The position numbers were made by a program, and so were the translations under genes. 64,000 nt of DNA, from positions 186,001 through 250,000 of the forward strand of contig NZ_JACZHT010000002.1 in NCBI RefSeq assembly GCF_014861485.1, given 5' to 3'. The notes under the pieces were generated by a model, which did not search any database, was not told the origin of the DNA, and was given only the letters and a program-made list of their open reading frames with translations. The number at the start of each line of letters is the position of its first letter. The first letter of the stretch is position 1. Origin of the DNA: Phaeovibrio sulfidiphilus (GTDB lineage Bacteria; Pseudomonadota; Alphaproteobacteria; Rhodospirillales; Rhodospirillaceae). Shown here piece by piece: positions 29,301-38,600 of the stretch.

Positions 29301-29770
29301 AGAAGACCAATGGCCCTGTGTCTACCCTTCCGACCCCGGTGTTCTTCTATGGTATGAAGCCGGGGCAGGAGATCAGCGTCGAGCTCGAGACCGGAAAGAC
29401 CATCGTGGTGTCCTGTCTCGGAGTCGGCGAGGTCGACGAGGAAGGTCAGGTGCGCGTGTTCTTCGAGCTCAACGGCCAGATGCGCACCGTGCGTGTGCCG
29501 GACCGCTCCAGCGGGGTTGTCCAGCAGACTCGGGAGAAGGCCGATCCCACCAATCCCTGCCACGTTGCGGCACCCATGCCGGGCCTTGTGGCCAGCGTTG
29601 GCGTGCAGGCGGGCCAGACTGTCCATTCCGGACAGACACTTATGGTCATCGAGGCAATGAAAATGGAAACGGCCCTGGCCGCAGACCGGGACGGCGTGAT
29701 CGAGCGCGTCGCGGTCACTCCGGGCACAGCGGTCGAGGCCAAGGACTTGCTTGTGATCTACAAGGCCTGA
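26309..29770 (+). CDS. pyc: Pyruvate carboxylase
   Basis: This biotin enzyme carboxylates pyruvate to oxaloacetate to refill the TCA cycle. The 1153-residue single chain has all domains: biotin carboxylase (about 8-455, with KASWGGGGRGMRVI and ERDCSVQRRNQKVVE), carboxyltransferase (from about 540, TDTTFRDAHQSLLATR at 543-558), the tetramerisation region, and the biotin carrier with EAMKME, biotinylated Lys about 1118. In-frame ATGs at 26303 and 26309 compete; the AAGGGGAGAGG ribosome site is better spaced from 26309. It has its own upstream region, and the cold-shock gene follows. Acetyl-CoA activation is expected for this family. Confidence 0.97.
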   Translation: MSALQSRKIRKLLVANRGEIAIRIFRAANELGIRTVALYTEEDKLSLHRFKADESYLVGKGMGPVRAYLSIEEVIRVARACGADAIHPGYGFLSENPDFAEACAREGILFVGPPPDVMRVLGNKVSARDMAVRAGVAVMPATGPLSTDMAEVRKQAKAIGYPLMLKASWGGGGRGMRVIHSEKDLETQVDAGRREAESAFGNGEVYLEKLVQRARHVEVQILGDIYGTIVHLWERDCSVQRRNQKVVERAPAPYLNEEQRLALCESALSLAREANYVCAGTVEYLMDVDTGAFYFIEVNPRIQVEHTITEEITGIDIVKAQIRIIEGGHIGNPEETGVPAQPQIHHNGHAIQCRITTEDPEENFIPDYGRISAYRGATGFGIRLDGGTAYTDAVITRYYDSLLEKVTAWAPTPTEAIHRLDRALREFRIRGVATNLAFVENLINHPKFLEASYTTRFIDETPELFHFEKRQDRATRLLGFIADVTVNGNPEVKGRALPTPGLPPRVPELLRDEVPEGTRSRLLRDGPEAFARWMLGQKQALITDTTFRDAHQSLLATRLRTYDMLQIAEAYSRNLPQLFSLECWGGATFDVAMRFLHECPWERLVKLRERVPNILFQMLLRGANGVGYTVYPDNVVKGFVSRAAEAGVDVFRVFDSLNWVENMRVSMDAVLESGKLLEATICYTGDLFDSSRPKYNLGYYVKMAKELQKAGTHILGIKDMAGLVKPRAAFELVRALKEETGLPVHFHTHDTSGISAASVLEAIRAGADAVDAAMDSFSGLTSQPCMGSIVEALRFSDRETGIDPVVLRQISDYWEAVRRQYNGFESDMKAGASEVYLHEMPGGQFTNLKEQARSMGLEERWHEVARSYSDVNRMFGDIVKVTPSSKVVGDLALYMVGAGLTPEDVTDPARDISFPESVVQLMRGELGRPPEGFPQALQAKVLRGEKPMEGRPGALVPPADLKARRKEAEDKAGRPISDLEFESYLMYPKVFIDYVKTQKTNGPVSTLPTPVFFYGMKPGQEISVELETGKTIVVSCLGVGEVDEEGQVRVFFELNGQMRTVRVPDRSSGVVQQTREKADPTNPCHVAAPMPGLVASVGVQAGQTVHSGQTLMVIEAMKMETALAADRDGVIERVAVTPGTAVEAKDLLVIYKA

Positions 29771-29992
29771 AGCCGGTCCGGACGGGCAGCCGACCCGGCG
29801 TACAGGGAAATGTGCCTTGCGAGGACGTTTTCCTTGCGCCGGGGGCGATAATCAGTCATGCTTACGCATCGATTTTCGCATAGGCTTACCGCGGCTGCCT
29901 AACTGGCCGGCTTCTGGTCTGACCATTGACGAAGAATTGATCGTTTGGGGCATGTTGCCTCTTACGAACGCCAGATCAGGAGACTACCCAAC

Positions 29993-30199
29993 ATGGCGAT
30001 CGGTACTGTGAAGTGGTTCAATGTCACCAAGGGCTACGGCTTCATCGAGCCCGAGGACGGATCCAACGACGTGTTCGTGCACATCACTGCTGTCCAGCAG
30101 GCTGGCATGGACGCCCTGCGTGAGGGCCAGAAGGTGTCGTTCGAGCTCGAGCGCGGCCGCACCGGCAAGATGGCGGCTTCGGAGCTGAAGCCCCTCTAA
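29993..30199 (+). CDS. CspA-family cold-shock protein
   Basis: This 68-residue single OB-fold nucleic-acid chaperone has the RNP1 block [11 protein letters not shown] and RNP2 block [10 protein letters not shown]. The start [10 protein letters not shown] is standard for the family. AGGAG at 29978-29982 is spaced 10 bases from the ATG. A 222-base region separates it from pyc, compatible with a long structured leader as in other cold-shock messages. A palindrome AAAGCGCTTT follows the stop and a hairpin with a 10-base-pair stem follows at 30295. Confidence 0.96.
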   Translation: MAIGTVKWFNVTKGYGFIEPEDGSNDVFVHITAVQQAGMDALREGQKVSFELERGRTGKMAASELKPL

Positions 30200-30294
30200 G
30201 AAAAGCGCTTTCCCTGAAAAAACAGCTTGCACTCACCAGCAAGGTTGTTTAGAAAGCGGGCATCGACGGCGCCCCCGGGCGCTGACAAAAGCGG

Positions 30295-30322
30295 CGGCGA
30301 AGGCCACAGCCTTCGCCGTTCG
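30295..30322 (+). terminator. Hairpin terminator between the cold-shock gene and tRNA-Glu
   Basis: CGGCGAAGGC / GCCTTCGCCG form a perfect 10-base-pair stem with loop CACA (30295-30318), followed by TTCGTTCG. It lies about 95 bases after the cold-shock stop; the T-run is interrupted. Confidence 0.55.
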
Positions 30323-30366
30323 TTCGAGAGCCACAGGCAGGCCTCCGGGTCGGCAGGTGAACATGC

Positions 30367-30442
30367 GTCCCCATCGTCTAGAGGCCTAGGACATCAGCCT
30401 TTCACGCTGAAGACACGGGTTCGATTCCCGTTGGGGACGCCA
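30367..30442 (+). tRNA. tRNA-Glu (anticodon TTC), CCA encoded
   Basis: The 76-base gene folds as a cloverleaf. The acceptor stem GTCCCCA pairs with TGGGGAC, followed by discriminator G and encoded CCA. The anticodon stem TCAGC/GCTGA closes the loop CTTTCAC with anticodon TTC. The T arm is CGGGTTCGATTCCCG. Confidence 0.98.
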
Positions 30443-30469
30443 TTTTCTTTCCTGACAGTCTGACATTCC

Positions 30470-30525
30470 AAAGCGCGCGCTCCTTTTGTTCCGAAGCGGG
30501 ACCGGGGCAGGGCGCTTTTTGTTAT
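30470..30525 (+). terminator. Possible terminator after tRNA-Glu
   Basis: AAAGCGC (30470-30476) and GCGCTTT (30512-30518) form an inverted repeat with a long spacer, and a T-rich tail TTTTTGTTATT follows. The long loop makes this uncertain. Confidence 0.4.
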
Positions 30526-30737
30526 TCCCGCGTCCGGGTGTGACCGCGGAAGCCGGCGGGCTGCCCTTCGGCTTTGCCCGGGGCCCGTTCGCCTCCATCT
30601 CCCCGGAGGCCGGGGCCGGGCGGGGCGCCAGCCGGCTCCGTGGCTGATGCGGTGTTGCAGCGCTCGGATGCTCTTCCGACAGAGCGCCCCGGGGAGGGGC
30701 TGTCGCCCCCTCGGGTAGCGCGGCGCCGGGCTGCGGC

Positions 30738-31778
30738 TCAGCGCTCCCCGGGCGTGACGGTCAGCAAAAGCTGCCCTTTGGACCCCGAGCCACAGGTAAC
30801 CGCTGCTACCCCTTCAAAAACCGTAAAGGGCTTACCCTCCTTGCATGCGCTCTCACACGCTGCGAGCCAATGCCTGGCAGGTTCGAGAACCTCGGGAAAA
30901 AGGCTTCCGGCGATAAGAGCCATGTCTGCCAGAGCATCCCGGTCACAGCTCGTTGCTGTGTAGGAGAGGCTTTCAATCCGTCTGTCCCGCTCGGACCAGT
31001 GAAGCTCACACTCCCGCTCTCCCGTGCACGAATAGCGGAAAACATCGGCCCCGTCCGTGGTCAGGGCTTCTGCAGGAGCAGTGGCCTCGTATCCGAGAGC
31101 CCTGGCGGCATCCCAAAGGCCGCGATCCCCCGGGATCCGGATAGTCCTCGCAGGTTCCGTTGCTGCTTGAACGGCTCCACCCCTCACTCTCTGGTCGGTG
31201 GAGGGTGCCTTGGCCCCATTCTCGTTGTCACCGATCAGCCACACCCCGAGCAAAGTGGCCAGAAGAGCCATGCCCAGACAGCCGAGACCCGCCCGGCCGG
31301 GCTTCTTTATGGCTTCGGACGACCGAGTTTTCGGCGGGGCTGCAGAGAGCTTCTCGCGTGGCGTCGGATGGACAGAGTCGTCCGGGGTGATGTCAGGAGC
31401 CGGCTCGAGACCGCTCATGGCGGTGTGGATGCCGCGCACAAACCTGGGCACGACAGCCTTGTCAACGTGCGTGATTTTTGCCTGTCCAACGGAAATTTCC
31501 CCCAGCAGCAGACCGGTTTTTTGCTGGATGGATTCAATGCGAGTGTAGGGAAACTCTTCCATCGTGGAGCGCCCCAACAGTCCCTTGCTGGCAAAAATCA
31601 GGCGTCGATCCGTGGCAGCCAGGAGACCCTTTCCATCGCTGTAAAGACCGGTTACAGCGCCGTAAAACCTTTCGCCCTCGACCAGCAGACCGGCAATCAG
31701 GGCCAGAGCCGGCTCTTTGGCGATGCGACGCTCGCCGATGACGGCCTCGGCTGCCAGGTCCTCCCGGGTGCGCTCCAT
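30738..31778 (-). CDS. PH-domain membrane protein, lower GC than neighbours
   Basis: The 346-residue protein has three parts. Residues about 30-115 look like a bacterial PH domain (YokE/bPH type), with LLAATDRRLIFASKGLLG and the strand-rich stretch around FPYTRIESIQQ. One membrane segment lies at about 163-183 (GLGCLGMALLATLLGVWLIG). The rest is a region of about 160 residues with six cysteines (YSCTGERECELHW, TATSCDRD, ACESACKEG, VTCGSG), suggesting disulfides outside the membrane. A GAGGGATGACC site precedes the ATG at 31776-31778. By eye its codon use is visibly less GC-rich than neighbours. It sits between two tRNA genes, so acquisition by transfer is possible. Function unknown. Confidence 0.82.
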   Translation of the reverse strand: MERTREDLAAEAVIGERRIAKEPALALIAGLLVEGERFYGAVTGLYSDGKGLLAATDRRLIFASKGLLGRSTMEEFPYTRIESIQQKTGLLLGEISVGQAKITHVDKAVVPRFVRGIHTAMSGLEPAPDITPDDSVHPTPREKLSAAPPKTRSSEAIKKPGRAGLGCLGMALLATLLGVWLIGDNENGAKAPSTDQRVRGGAVQAATEPARTIRIPGDRGLWDAARALGYEATAPAEALTTDGADVFRYSCTGERECELHWSERDRRIESLSYTATSCDRDALADMALIAGSLFPEVLEPARHWLAACESACKEGKPFTVFEGVAAVTCGSGSKGQLLLTVTPGER

Positions 31779-32283
31779 AGGTCATCCCTCCATTCGTGTC
31801 GCCTCAAGGGGCGAAGAGCCGAGTTCGCGGAAACGAAACTGCTCCTGGAGAGTAACATAGCCACCCGGCGCGCCAGAACCTTGCCTTCGCTCACCCCATG
31901 GGAGGACGGGATTTTCAGCGCAGGCGCCCTGCTGCGCCCCGAGGGCAGCGCCGTGGTGAACACGGCCATTCCTGGTGGCTGCCTGGGCCGGAATCCGGAG
32001 ATCGGGACGTCCGGGGGGGAAACCGGCTTGCATCCCTGCGCACCCGGACCCGGGAGGCCGTTTCTGTCTTCCCCCTTCAGATCGGCTGCAGGACAACAAG
32101 AACAAGGTTGGCGTCAACTGTGTCGACCGGAGTGTCACCGATTACGGGGAATGCCTTCAGTTGCGCAGTGCCAATCTTTTTTGCCCCACGCCCAATACGA
32201 ATGGCCCGGGACTTCCCGGCACAGGTTTATGCCAAGGATTGGCTATTTTCTGCGGGTTGTCAATTTTCTGGGACGGGGGGAAA
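31779..32283. other. Intergenic region between PH-domain gene and tRNA-Ser
   Basis: This roughly 500-base stretch has moderate GC. Open frames are present on both strands but none has a recognisable product or good ribosome site. No integrase or attachment-site repeat of either tRNA 3' end was found. Confidence 0.5.
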
Positions 32284-32300
32284 CACCCCCGAAAGGGGGC
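32284..32300 (-). terminator. Hairpin just downstream of tRNA-Ser
   Basis: On the minus strand CCCCC-TTTC-GGGGG is followed by TGTTTCC, three bases after the tRNA CCA end. The position supports a terminator although the T-run is short. Confidence 0.5.
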
Positions 32301-32301
32301 G

Positions 32302-32393
32302 TGGCGGAGCGGGAGGGATTCGAACCCTCGATGCCGGTTTCCCAGCATGACGGTTTAGCAAACCGTTGGTTTCAGCCACTCACCCACCGCTCC
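32302..32393 (-). tRNA. tRNA-Ser (anticodon GCT), CCA encoded
   Basis: The 92-base gene folds with acceptor stem GGAGCGG / CCGCTCC, discriminator G and encoded CCA. The anticodon loop TTTGCTAAA gives GCT (serine, AGC/AGU codons). A long variable arm typical of serine tRNAs is present and the T arm is GGGTTCGAATCCC. Confidence 0.97.
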
Positions 32394-32603
32394 GCAGGTC
32401 TCGGGCTGGCTGCGCCCGCTTCGGTCAAATGCGGGTTCAAGCCCGCCTCGCGCGAAGTGGCCCTGAAGTAACAGATGGCAGACACGAGGTCAATATTCTT
32501 TCCTGCCCTGTGCGATGTTTTGTTTGCAGCAACGGGTTGCCTGCCTTGGGCCGGCGGGAGGCCGCGCCGGCTGCATCCCTTTTGCACGGATCCGGCTCAG
32601 GCC

Positions 32604-33419
32604 TCAGGCCGGCTTTTCCAGCCCGACGTACAGGACGCGGTAGGTGAGGGGGAGACCCTCCAGCGTGCGCAGCGGCTCGAAGGCCCGGGCAAGGGCGGCG
32701 ATCCGGGCCGGGGCCGTCAGCCCCGGGCGGCGTCCGGTGTTGAGGTTGCGTGCACCGATTCCCTTGACGCTGCGCATCAGGGCGAGCACATCCGGGAAGG
32801 TCTCGATCCGGGTTTCCTCGCGCCAGGCCGTGATGCGGAACCCGGCGTTCTCCGCAAGGCTCCGGTAGTCGCCTCCGGTGCGAAAGCGGTTCACGTGCAC
32901 ATGACTGTCCACCTGCCGCCAGCCCTCCTCAAGCTGCCAGAGGGTGCCCGCCAGCAGGGTCGAGAACACAAACCGGCCACCGGGACGCAGGACGCGGTGC
33001 GCCTCGCGCAGGACCGAGGCCGGATCCTCGCACCACTGGATGGCCAGGCTGGAATACAGAAGGTCGGCAACCCGGGGCGCGAAGGGCAGGGCCTCCATGT
33101 CCCCGGTCACATAGAACGCGCCCGGTGCCCGGCTGGCGGCGTGGCGGGCCATGCCCTGGGCCAGGTCCAGCCCGAAGGCGCGGGCGCCGGGGTGGAGGTC
33201 CATCAGCAGGGCGGTGCGCGCGCCGGTTCCGCAGCCCAGATCGATCAGAACCTCAGGGGCCCGGGAGCAACCGGTCTCCAGCAGGTCCAGAAGCGCTGCC
33301 CCCACAACGGTTTGCAGCCCAGCCCGGGCATCGTAGGCCGGCGAGGCCTGGGAAAACGAGCGGGCCACCCGCAGCTTGTCGCGCAGGCGCCCTGTCGGGA
33401 GATCAGGGGGCGGGGTCAC
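32604..33419 (-). CDS. bioC: Malonyl-ACP O-methyltransferase
   Basis: BioC methylates malonyl-ACP to disguise it as a fatty-acid primer for biotin synthesis. The 271-residue product has the SAM-binding core LIDLGCGTGARTALL, the BioC-typical RVARSFSQASPAYDARAG N-terminus, LLYSSLAIQWCEDP, and HRVLRPGGRFVFSTL. The start is a GTG at 33417-33419 whose last bases overlap the stop of the bioH-like gene (GTGA), so translation is coupled. It is the last gene of a bioF-bioH-like-bioC unit; bioA, bioB and bioD are not in the window. Confidence 0.93.
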   Translation of the reverse strand: MTPPPDLPTGRLRDKLRVARSFSQASPAYDARAGLQTVVGAALLDLLETGCSRAPEVLIDLGCGTGARTALLMDLHPGARAFGLDLAQGMARHAASRAPGAFYVTGDMEALPFAPRVADLLYSSLAIQWCEDPASVLREAHRVLRPGGRFVFSTLLAGTLWQLEEGWRQVDSHVHVNRFRTGGDYRSLAENAGFRITAWREETRIETFPDVLALMRSVKGIGARNLNTGRRPGLTAPARIAALARAFEPLRTLEGLPLTYRVLYVGLEKPA

Positions 33420-34282
33420 GGCGCTGTGTGCTCCCGAATGAAGGCGGCCACCCGCCGCGCCACCGCGGCAGGATCCTCGAGCGCGAAGGCGTGGGAGCCC
33501 CCGTCGATCATCTCCACGGTGGCTTCGGGCACGAGCACCGCCAGATCCCGGGCCACAGACGCGGGGACCAGGGCGTCCGCCGAGCCGTACAGGTGCAACT
33601 GGGGCCCGCGGTACGCCACCAGGTCCTGGCGGGCGTCCTGGGTGCCCAGCAGCGCAAGACGCGCCTGGCAGGCGGCACGATCCGGGCGGGTTTCCCCCAG
33701 GCTCCGGGCCAGCGCCCGTCCTCCCGGGCCGCCTTTCGTGCACAGGGCATGGAAACGGCTCAGGGTGAGGTCCGGGTTGGTCCGGAAGCCCTCGCAGAAG
33801 GCGTTGAAGGTGTCCACCGGCATGGCGGCGGTCCAGTCCGTGCTGGCGGTGAACCGGGGGTTGGAGCCCAGGGTGACCAGTCCGGGGCAGGCCGCCCCCC
33901 GGCGCGCGGCCAGGTGTGCGGCGGCCTGTCCGCCCTGGGACCAGCCCACAAGCCAGGCGCCGGGCGCCACGCGGGCGGCGGTTTCGTCGGATACCGGCGC
34001 GCCGGAGAGGTGGTCCGGATGGGGCCCCTCGTGCAGGTCATGGACGCGGATTTCGGCGCCGGGAAGCACGTCCTCCAGGGCGCGGGCGAGTGGGTCTAGC
34101 GTGCAGGCGCACAGGGCCCAGCCCGGGAAGAGGGCGATGGCCGTCGGGGTGTTTGTTTTCGGGGCGCTTGCTGTCGGGCGGGGCGCTGTCGGGCGTGGCG
34201 CCGTCGGGGCCGCGGACCCGGGGCCCTCCGGTGCGCGGGCGACGGGTGCGGGAGCCCCGTTTTGGATGGCGGGGGCGCTCAC
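33416..34282 (-). CDS. Alpha/beta hydrolase in the BioH position
   Basis: This 288-residue hydrolase probably demethylates pimeloyl-ACP methyl ester, closing the BioC-BioH pathway. The nucleophile elbow GWSQGG has Ser115. FPGWALCA begins the core, [13 protein letters not shown] holds the acid, and [11 protein letters not shown] supplies the histidine. An N-terminal stretch of about 45 residues is low-complexity Ala/Pro/Thr with a short tandem repeat and is unlikely to be folded; the true start might be further in. The GTG at 34280-34282 overlaps the bioF stop (GTGA), and its own stop overlaps bioC. The BioH role is inferred mainly from position, since many unrelated hydrolases fill this step. 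Confidence 0.85.
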   Translation of the reverse strand: MSAPAIQNGAPAPVARAPEGPGSAAPTAPRPTAPRPTASAPKTNTPTAIALFPGWALCACTLDPLARALEDVLPGAEIRVHDLHEGPHPDHLSGAPVSDETAARVAPGAWLVGWSQGGQAAAHLAARRGAACPGLVTLGSNPRFTASTDWTAAMPVDTFNAFCEGFRTNPDLTLSRFHALCTKGGPGGRALARSLGETRPDRAACQARLALLGTQDARQDLVAYRGPQLHLYGSADALVPASVARDLAVLVPEATVEMIDGGSHAFALEDPAAVARRVAAFIREHTAP

Positions 34283-35442
34283 AGGATCCCCCGGTCTTTG
34301 GCCGCCTTCAGGGCGCAGAGCAGGCGGGCCAGATCATCGTGGGTATGGGCCGCGCTGAAGGTGATGCGCAGGCGCGCGGTCCCCCTGGGCACGGTGGGCG
34401 GGCGGATGGCCCGCACAAGCAGGCCCTGGTCTTCCAGGAAGGCGGATGCGGCCACGGCCCGGTCATTGTCCCCCAGAAGAACCGGCTGGATGGGCGTCTG
34501 GCTGTCCATCAGCCCCAGGCCCATGCCGGCGGCTTCCGTCCGGAACGTGGAGATGAGGGCGCTCAGGTGGGCGCGTTCGGTGTCCGCGGTCTCCAGAAGC
34601 TCGAGCGCCTTCAGGGTTGCGCAGGCCAGGGCCGGCGGCGTGCTGGTGGTATAGATATAGGAGTGGGCGAACTGGATCAGGGTCTCGATGACCTCCTCGC
34701 TTCCGGCGACAAAGGCGCCGCTGGTGCCGAAACTCTTGCCCAGGGTGCCCACCAGGACCGGGACGTCGTCGCTGTCCAGGCCCAGGTGCCCGACCGAGCC
34801 GGTGCCCCGCTCGCCGAGCACTCCGAAGCCGTGGGCGTCGTCCACCACCAGGAGACCGCCGTGTGCCCGGGTGAGGGCAGCGATCTCCGGCAGGCGTGCC
34901 AGGTCGCCGTCCATGCTGAAGACGCCGTCGGTGACCACAAGGGGGGCGTCTCCGGCTCGGCCCAGGTGGGTTTCCAGGCTGCCCGGGTCGTTGTGGAGGT
35001 AGCGCACCATGCGGGTGCCGCTCAGCAGGCCGCCGTCCAGAAGGGACGCATGGTTCAGGCGGTCCTGGAGGACCGAGGTGGCCATGCCCCCGAAGACCGA
35101 GAGGACCGCCACGTTGGCCGCATAGCCCGAGCCGAACAGAAGGGCCCGCGGCCGTCCGGTAAACCGGGCCAGGGCCGTTTCCAGCTCGTGGTGGGGCGTG
35201 AAGTGCCCGTTCACCAGGTGCGAGGCCCCGCCTCCGGTTCCCCAGCGGCGGAGTCCGTCCATGAAGGCGTCGGCGATCTCGGGCCGGGCCGCAAGTCCCA
35301 GATAGTCGTTCGAGCAGAAGGCCAGAAGCGACCGGCCCCTGACGGTGATGTTCACAGTCTGGGGAGTTTCGAGGGTGAGACGGTGCCGGTAGAGCCCCTG
35401 GCTTCGGAGCGTCTCCAGACGCCGGGCCAGTTCAAAGGTCAT
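34279..35442 (-). CDS. bioF: 8-amino-7-oxononanoate synthase
   Basis: BioF condenses pimeloyl-ACP with alanine using PLP. The 387-residue product carries [10 protein letters not shown] (42-51), [14 protein letters not shown], the PLP-contacting [12 protein letters not shown] and the Schiff-base Lys236 in [11 protein letters not shown]. The ATG at 35440-35442 fits the usual N-terminus; a 45-residue in-frame extension is antisense to the dnaE leader region. It is the first of three coupled biotin genes and is divergent from dnaE across 226 bases. Confidence 0.96.
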   Translation of the reverse strand: MTFELARRLETLRSQGLYRHRLTLETPQTVNITVRGRSLLAFCSNDYLGLAARPEIADAFMDGLRRWGTGGGASHLVNGHFTPHHELETALARFTGRPRALLFGSGYAANVAVLSVFGGMATSVLQDRLNHASLLDGGLLSGTRMVRYLHNDPGSLETHLGRAGDAPLVVTDGVFSMDGDLARLPEIAALTRAHGGLLVVDDAHGFGVLGERGTGSVGHLGLDSDDVPVLVGTLGKSFGTSGAFVAGSEEVIETLIQFAHSYIYTTSTPPALACATLKALELLETADTERAHLSALISTFRTEAAGMGLGLMDSQTPIQPVLLGDNDRAVAASAFLEDQGLLVRAIRPPTVPRGTARLRITFSAAHTHDDLARLLCALKAAKDRGIL

Positions 35443-35626
35443 GGGCGCGCTTCCTGTCGGCCGCAGCCCGAAAGGGGCGCGGGGGGACGATACGGGTACG
35501 GACGGAAGATATACGACAGGACACACCCGGACGCGAGACCCAACTTGAGGCTTACACTCGCCGTCCGGGCGTGGCATGCTCGCGTGCTGATCCGGATCCG
35601 ATCCCGATCTGATTTGACCGGACCCG

Positions 35627-35648
35627 ACCTGACCCCACCTGACCCCAC
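35627..35648. repeat. 10-bp tandem repeat before dnaE
   Basis: Two full copies of ACCTGACCCC are followed by a partial third. Just upstream four GATC tetramers occur within 21 bases (35589-35609). The stretch lies between the divergent bioF and dnaE genes and ends 20 bases before the dnaE start. Confidence 0.6.
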
Positions 35649-35668
35649 GTTCGCATCACAGGGCTGTC

Positions 35669-38600
35669 ATGACCGCTACCCCCTCTCCGGCGGAGGAAAC
35701 GCCGCAGCTTCCCGCTGTCCAGGTTCCCGAAGGGAGCTTCGTGCACCTGCGCGTTCACACGGCGCTCTCCCTGTCCGAGGGCGCCATCGGCATCCGCCAG
35801 CTTGCGGACGCGTGCCGCGCGGACGGCATGCCCGCCGTCGCCATCACGGACACAGGCAACCTGTTCGGGGCTCTGGAGTTCTCCATTGCGGCCCAGGACC
35901 GGGGCGTCCAGCCCGTTGTGGGGATCCAGCTTGCGGTGCGCAACGAGGACACCCGCGAATCCGGCTTCGGCGCCTCGCGGGAGGTGCGTGATCCCGACCC
36001 GGACACCCTGGTGCTTCTGGCCCAGAACGAGACGGGGCTCGGGAACCTGACGCGCCTGTCCTCGAAGGCGTTTCTCGAGTCCGCGCGCACCGAGCTTCCC
36101 CAGGTCCGGCTGGCGGACATCGAGGCTCTGAGCGAGGGGCTGATTTTGATGACGGGGGGCGTTCGCGGTCCGCTGGGGCGCCTTCTTCTGGCCGGGCGCT
36201 TTGATGAGGCCGAGGCCCATCTCCTGCGCCTGAAAGAGGTGTTCGGCGACCGCCTGTATGTGGAGATCCAGCGCCACGACACGGACGAGGAAAACCGGAT
36301 CGAGCCCCGGCTCATTGATCTGGCCTACGCCCACGACCTGCCCCTGGTGGCCACCAACGACGCGTTTTTCCTCAAGCGCCAGCAGTTCGAGGCCCACGAC
36401 GTCCTCATCTGCCTGTCCCAGAAGACGGTCCTCGACGACCCGGACCGGCGCTGCCTGACGCCGGAGCACTATCTGAAGAGCGCCGCCGAGATGCGGGCCC
36501 TGTTCGCCGACCTCCCCGAGGCCTGTGACAACACCCTGGTGATTGCGCGGCGCTGTGCGGTGCGTTCGCCCAAGCGCAAGCCCATCCTGCCCCACGGTCC
36601 GGGCGCGGGGGAGGGCATGTCCGAGGGCGACGCGCTTCGGAAGCTGGCCCGGGACGGGCTGGACCGGCGCCTGGAGACCGAGGTCTACACACCCGACATG
36701 GATGAGGCCGCGCGCTCCGAGGTCGCCGCCCCCTACCGGGAGCGTCTGGACTTCGAGATCGACGTGATTATCCGCATGGGGTTCCCGGGATACTTCCTGA
36801 TCGTTGCGGACTTCATCCAGTGGGCCAAGGGCAAGGGCATCCCCGTGGGGCCCGGGCGCGGGTCCGGCGCGGGCTCGGTTGTGGCCTGGGCGCTGACCAT
36901 CACGAACCTGAACCCGCTGCGCTACGCCCTTCTGTTCGAGCGCTTCCTGAACCCCGAGCGGGTCTCCATGCCCGACTTCGATATCGACTTCTGTCAGGAG
37001 CGCCGGGGCGAGGTCATCGCCTACGTCCAGGAGCGCTACGGCACGGACCGGGTGGCCCAGATCATCACCTTCGGAAAGCTCCAGGCGCGGGCGGTCCTGC
37101 GCTCGGTCGGCCGGGTGATGCAGATGCCCCTGGGCAAGGTCAACGCCATCTGCAAGCTGGTCCCGGCGCCTCCGGGCAAGACCGTCATGCTGGCCGACGC
37201 CATCCGGGAGGAGGAGCGCCTGCGCGCCCTGCGTGACGAGGATCCGGAGGTCGCCAAGCTGCTGGAAATCGGCCAGGAGCTCGAGGGACTCTACTCCCAC
37301 GCCTCCACCCACGCCGCCGGTGTGGTGATCGGCGACCGGCCCCTGGTGGATCTGGTGCCCCTGTACCGAGACCCCAACTCGGACATGCCCGTCACCCAGT
37401 TCAACATGAAGTGGGTCGAGCAGGCCGGTCTGGTGAAGTTCGACTTCCTGGGCCTGAAAACCCTGTCCGTCGTGGCCACCGCCGCCTCGCTTCTGAAGCG
37501 CCGCGGGATCGAGGTGGACCCGGACACCATTCCTTTGGACGACCGCCCGGCCTACGAACTGATGAGCCGGGGCGAGACCGCCGGTGTGTTCCAGCTGGAA
37601 AGTACGGGCATGCGCGATGTGCTGAAGGGCCTCAAGCCCGACACCATCGAGGACATCGTGGCTATTGTGGCGCTCTACCGCCCGGGGCCGATGGAGAACA
37701 TCCCCAGCTACATCCGGCGCAAGAACGGTGAGGAGGAGGTGATCTACATGCACCCCTCCCTGGAGCCGATCTTGAAAGAAACCTACGGCATCATGATCTA
37801 CCAGGAGCAGGTCATGCAGGCCGCCCAGATCATGGCCGGTTACTCCCTTGGGGGCGCCGACCTTCTGCGCCGCGCCATGGGCAAGAAGATCAAGGCCGAG
37901 ATGGACGAGCAGCGCGCCCTGTTCGTCACCGGGGCCACCGCCCGGGGCACCTCCCAGAGCAAGGCCAACGAGGTCTTCGACCAGATGGCCAAGTTCGCCG
38001 AGTACGGTTTCAACAAGTCCCACGCCGCCGCCTACGCCATCGTGGCCTACCAGACCGCCTACCTGAAGGCCAACTACCCGGTGGAGTTCATGGCCGCCAC
38101 CATGACCTTCGACCTGAACAACACGGACCGCCTGGCCGCCTCGAAGATGGAGCTCAAGCGCCTGGGCATCGAGGTTCTGGGCCCGGATGTGAACCGCTCC
38201 GAGGCCACCTTCTGCCCGGAGGACGGGGCCGTGCGCTACGCGCTCGGGGCCATCAAGAACGTGGGCCTTGCGGCCATGAGGGATCTGGTGGCCGAGCGGC
38301 AGGAGAACGGGCCCTTCCGCTCGCTGGAGGACTTCGTCCACCGCATGGACCTGAAGGCCGTCAACAAGCGCATGCTCGAAAACCTGATCAAGGCCGGGGC
38401 GCTGGACTCCCTGCATCCGGACCGCCGCTCCCTTCTGGACGGGGTTGAGCTTCTCATGCGCCACGCCCAGCTTGCGGGGGAGACCCGGTCGTCCTCCCAG
38501 TCCAGCCTGTTCGGCGATGGCGAGGACAGTCTGCCGCCCCTGAACCTGCCCAAGGCCCGCCCCTGGTCCGAGATGGAGCGCCTCTCCCACGAGCGCGACG

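Noticed and set aside
25694-29626. A 1310-codon open frame antisense to pyruvate carboxylase
   Set aside because: It mirrors pyc codons, is rich in His/Leu/Gly/Gln as expected for antisense of a high-GC gene, has no ribosome site and no recognisable domain.
30367-32393. A tRNA-bounded genomic island with attachment repeats
   Set aside because: No integrase gene and no second copy of either tRNA 3' end were found in the window; only the lower GC of one gene remains as evidence.
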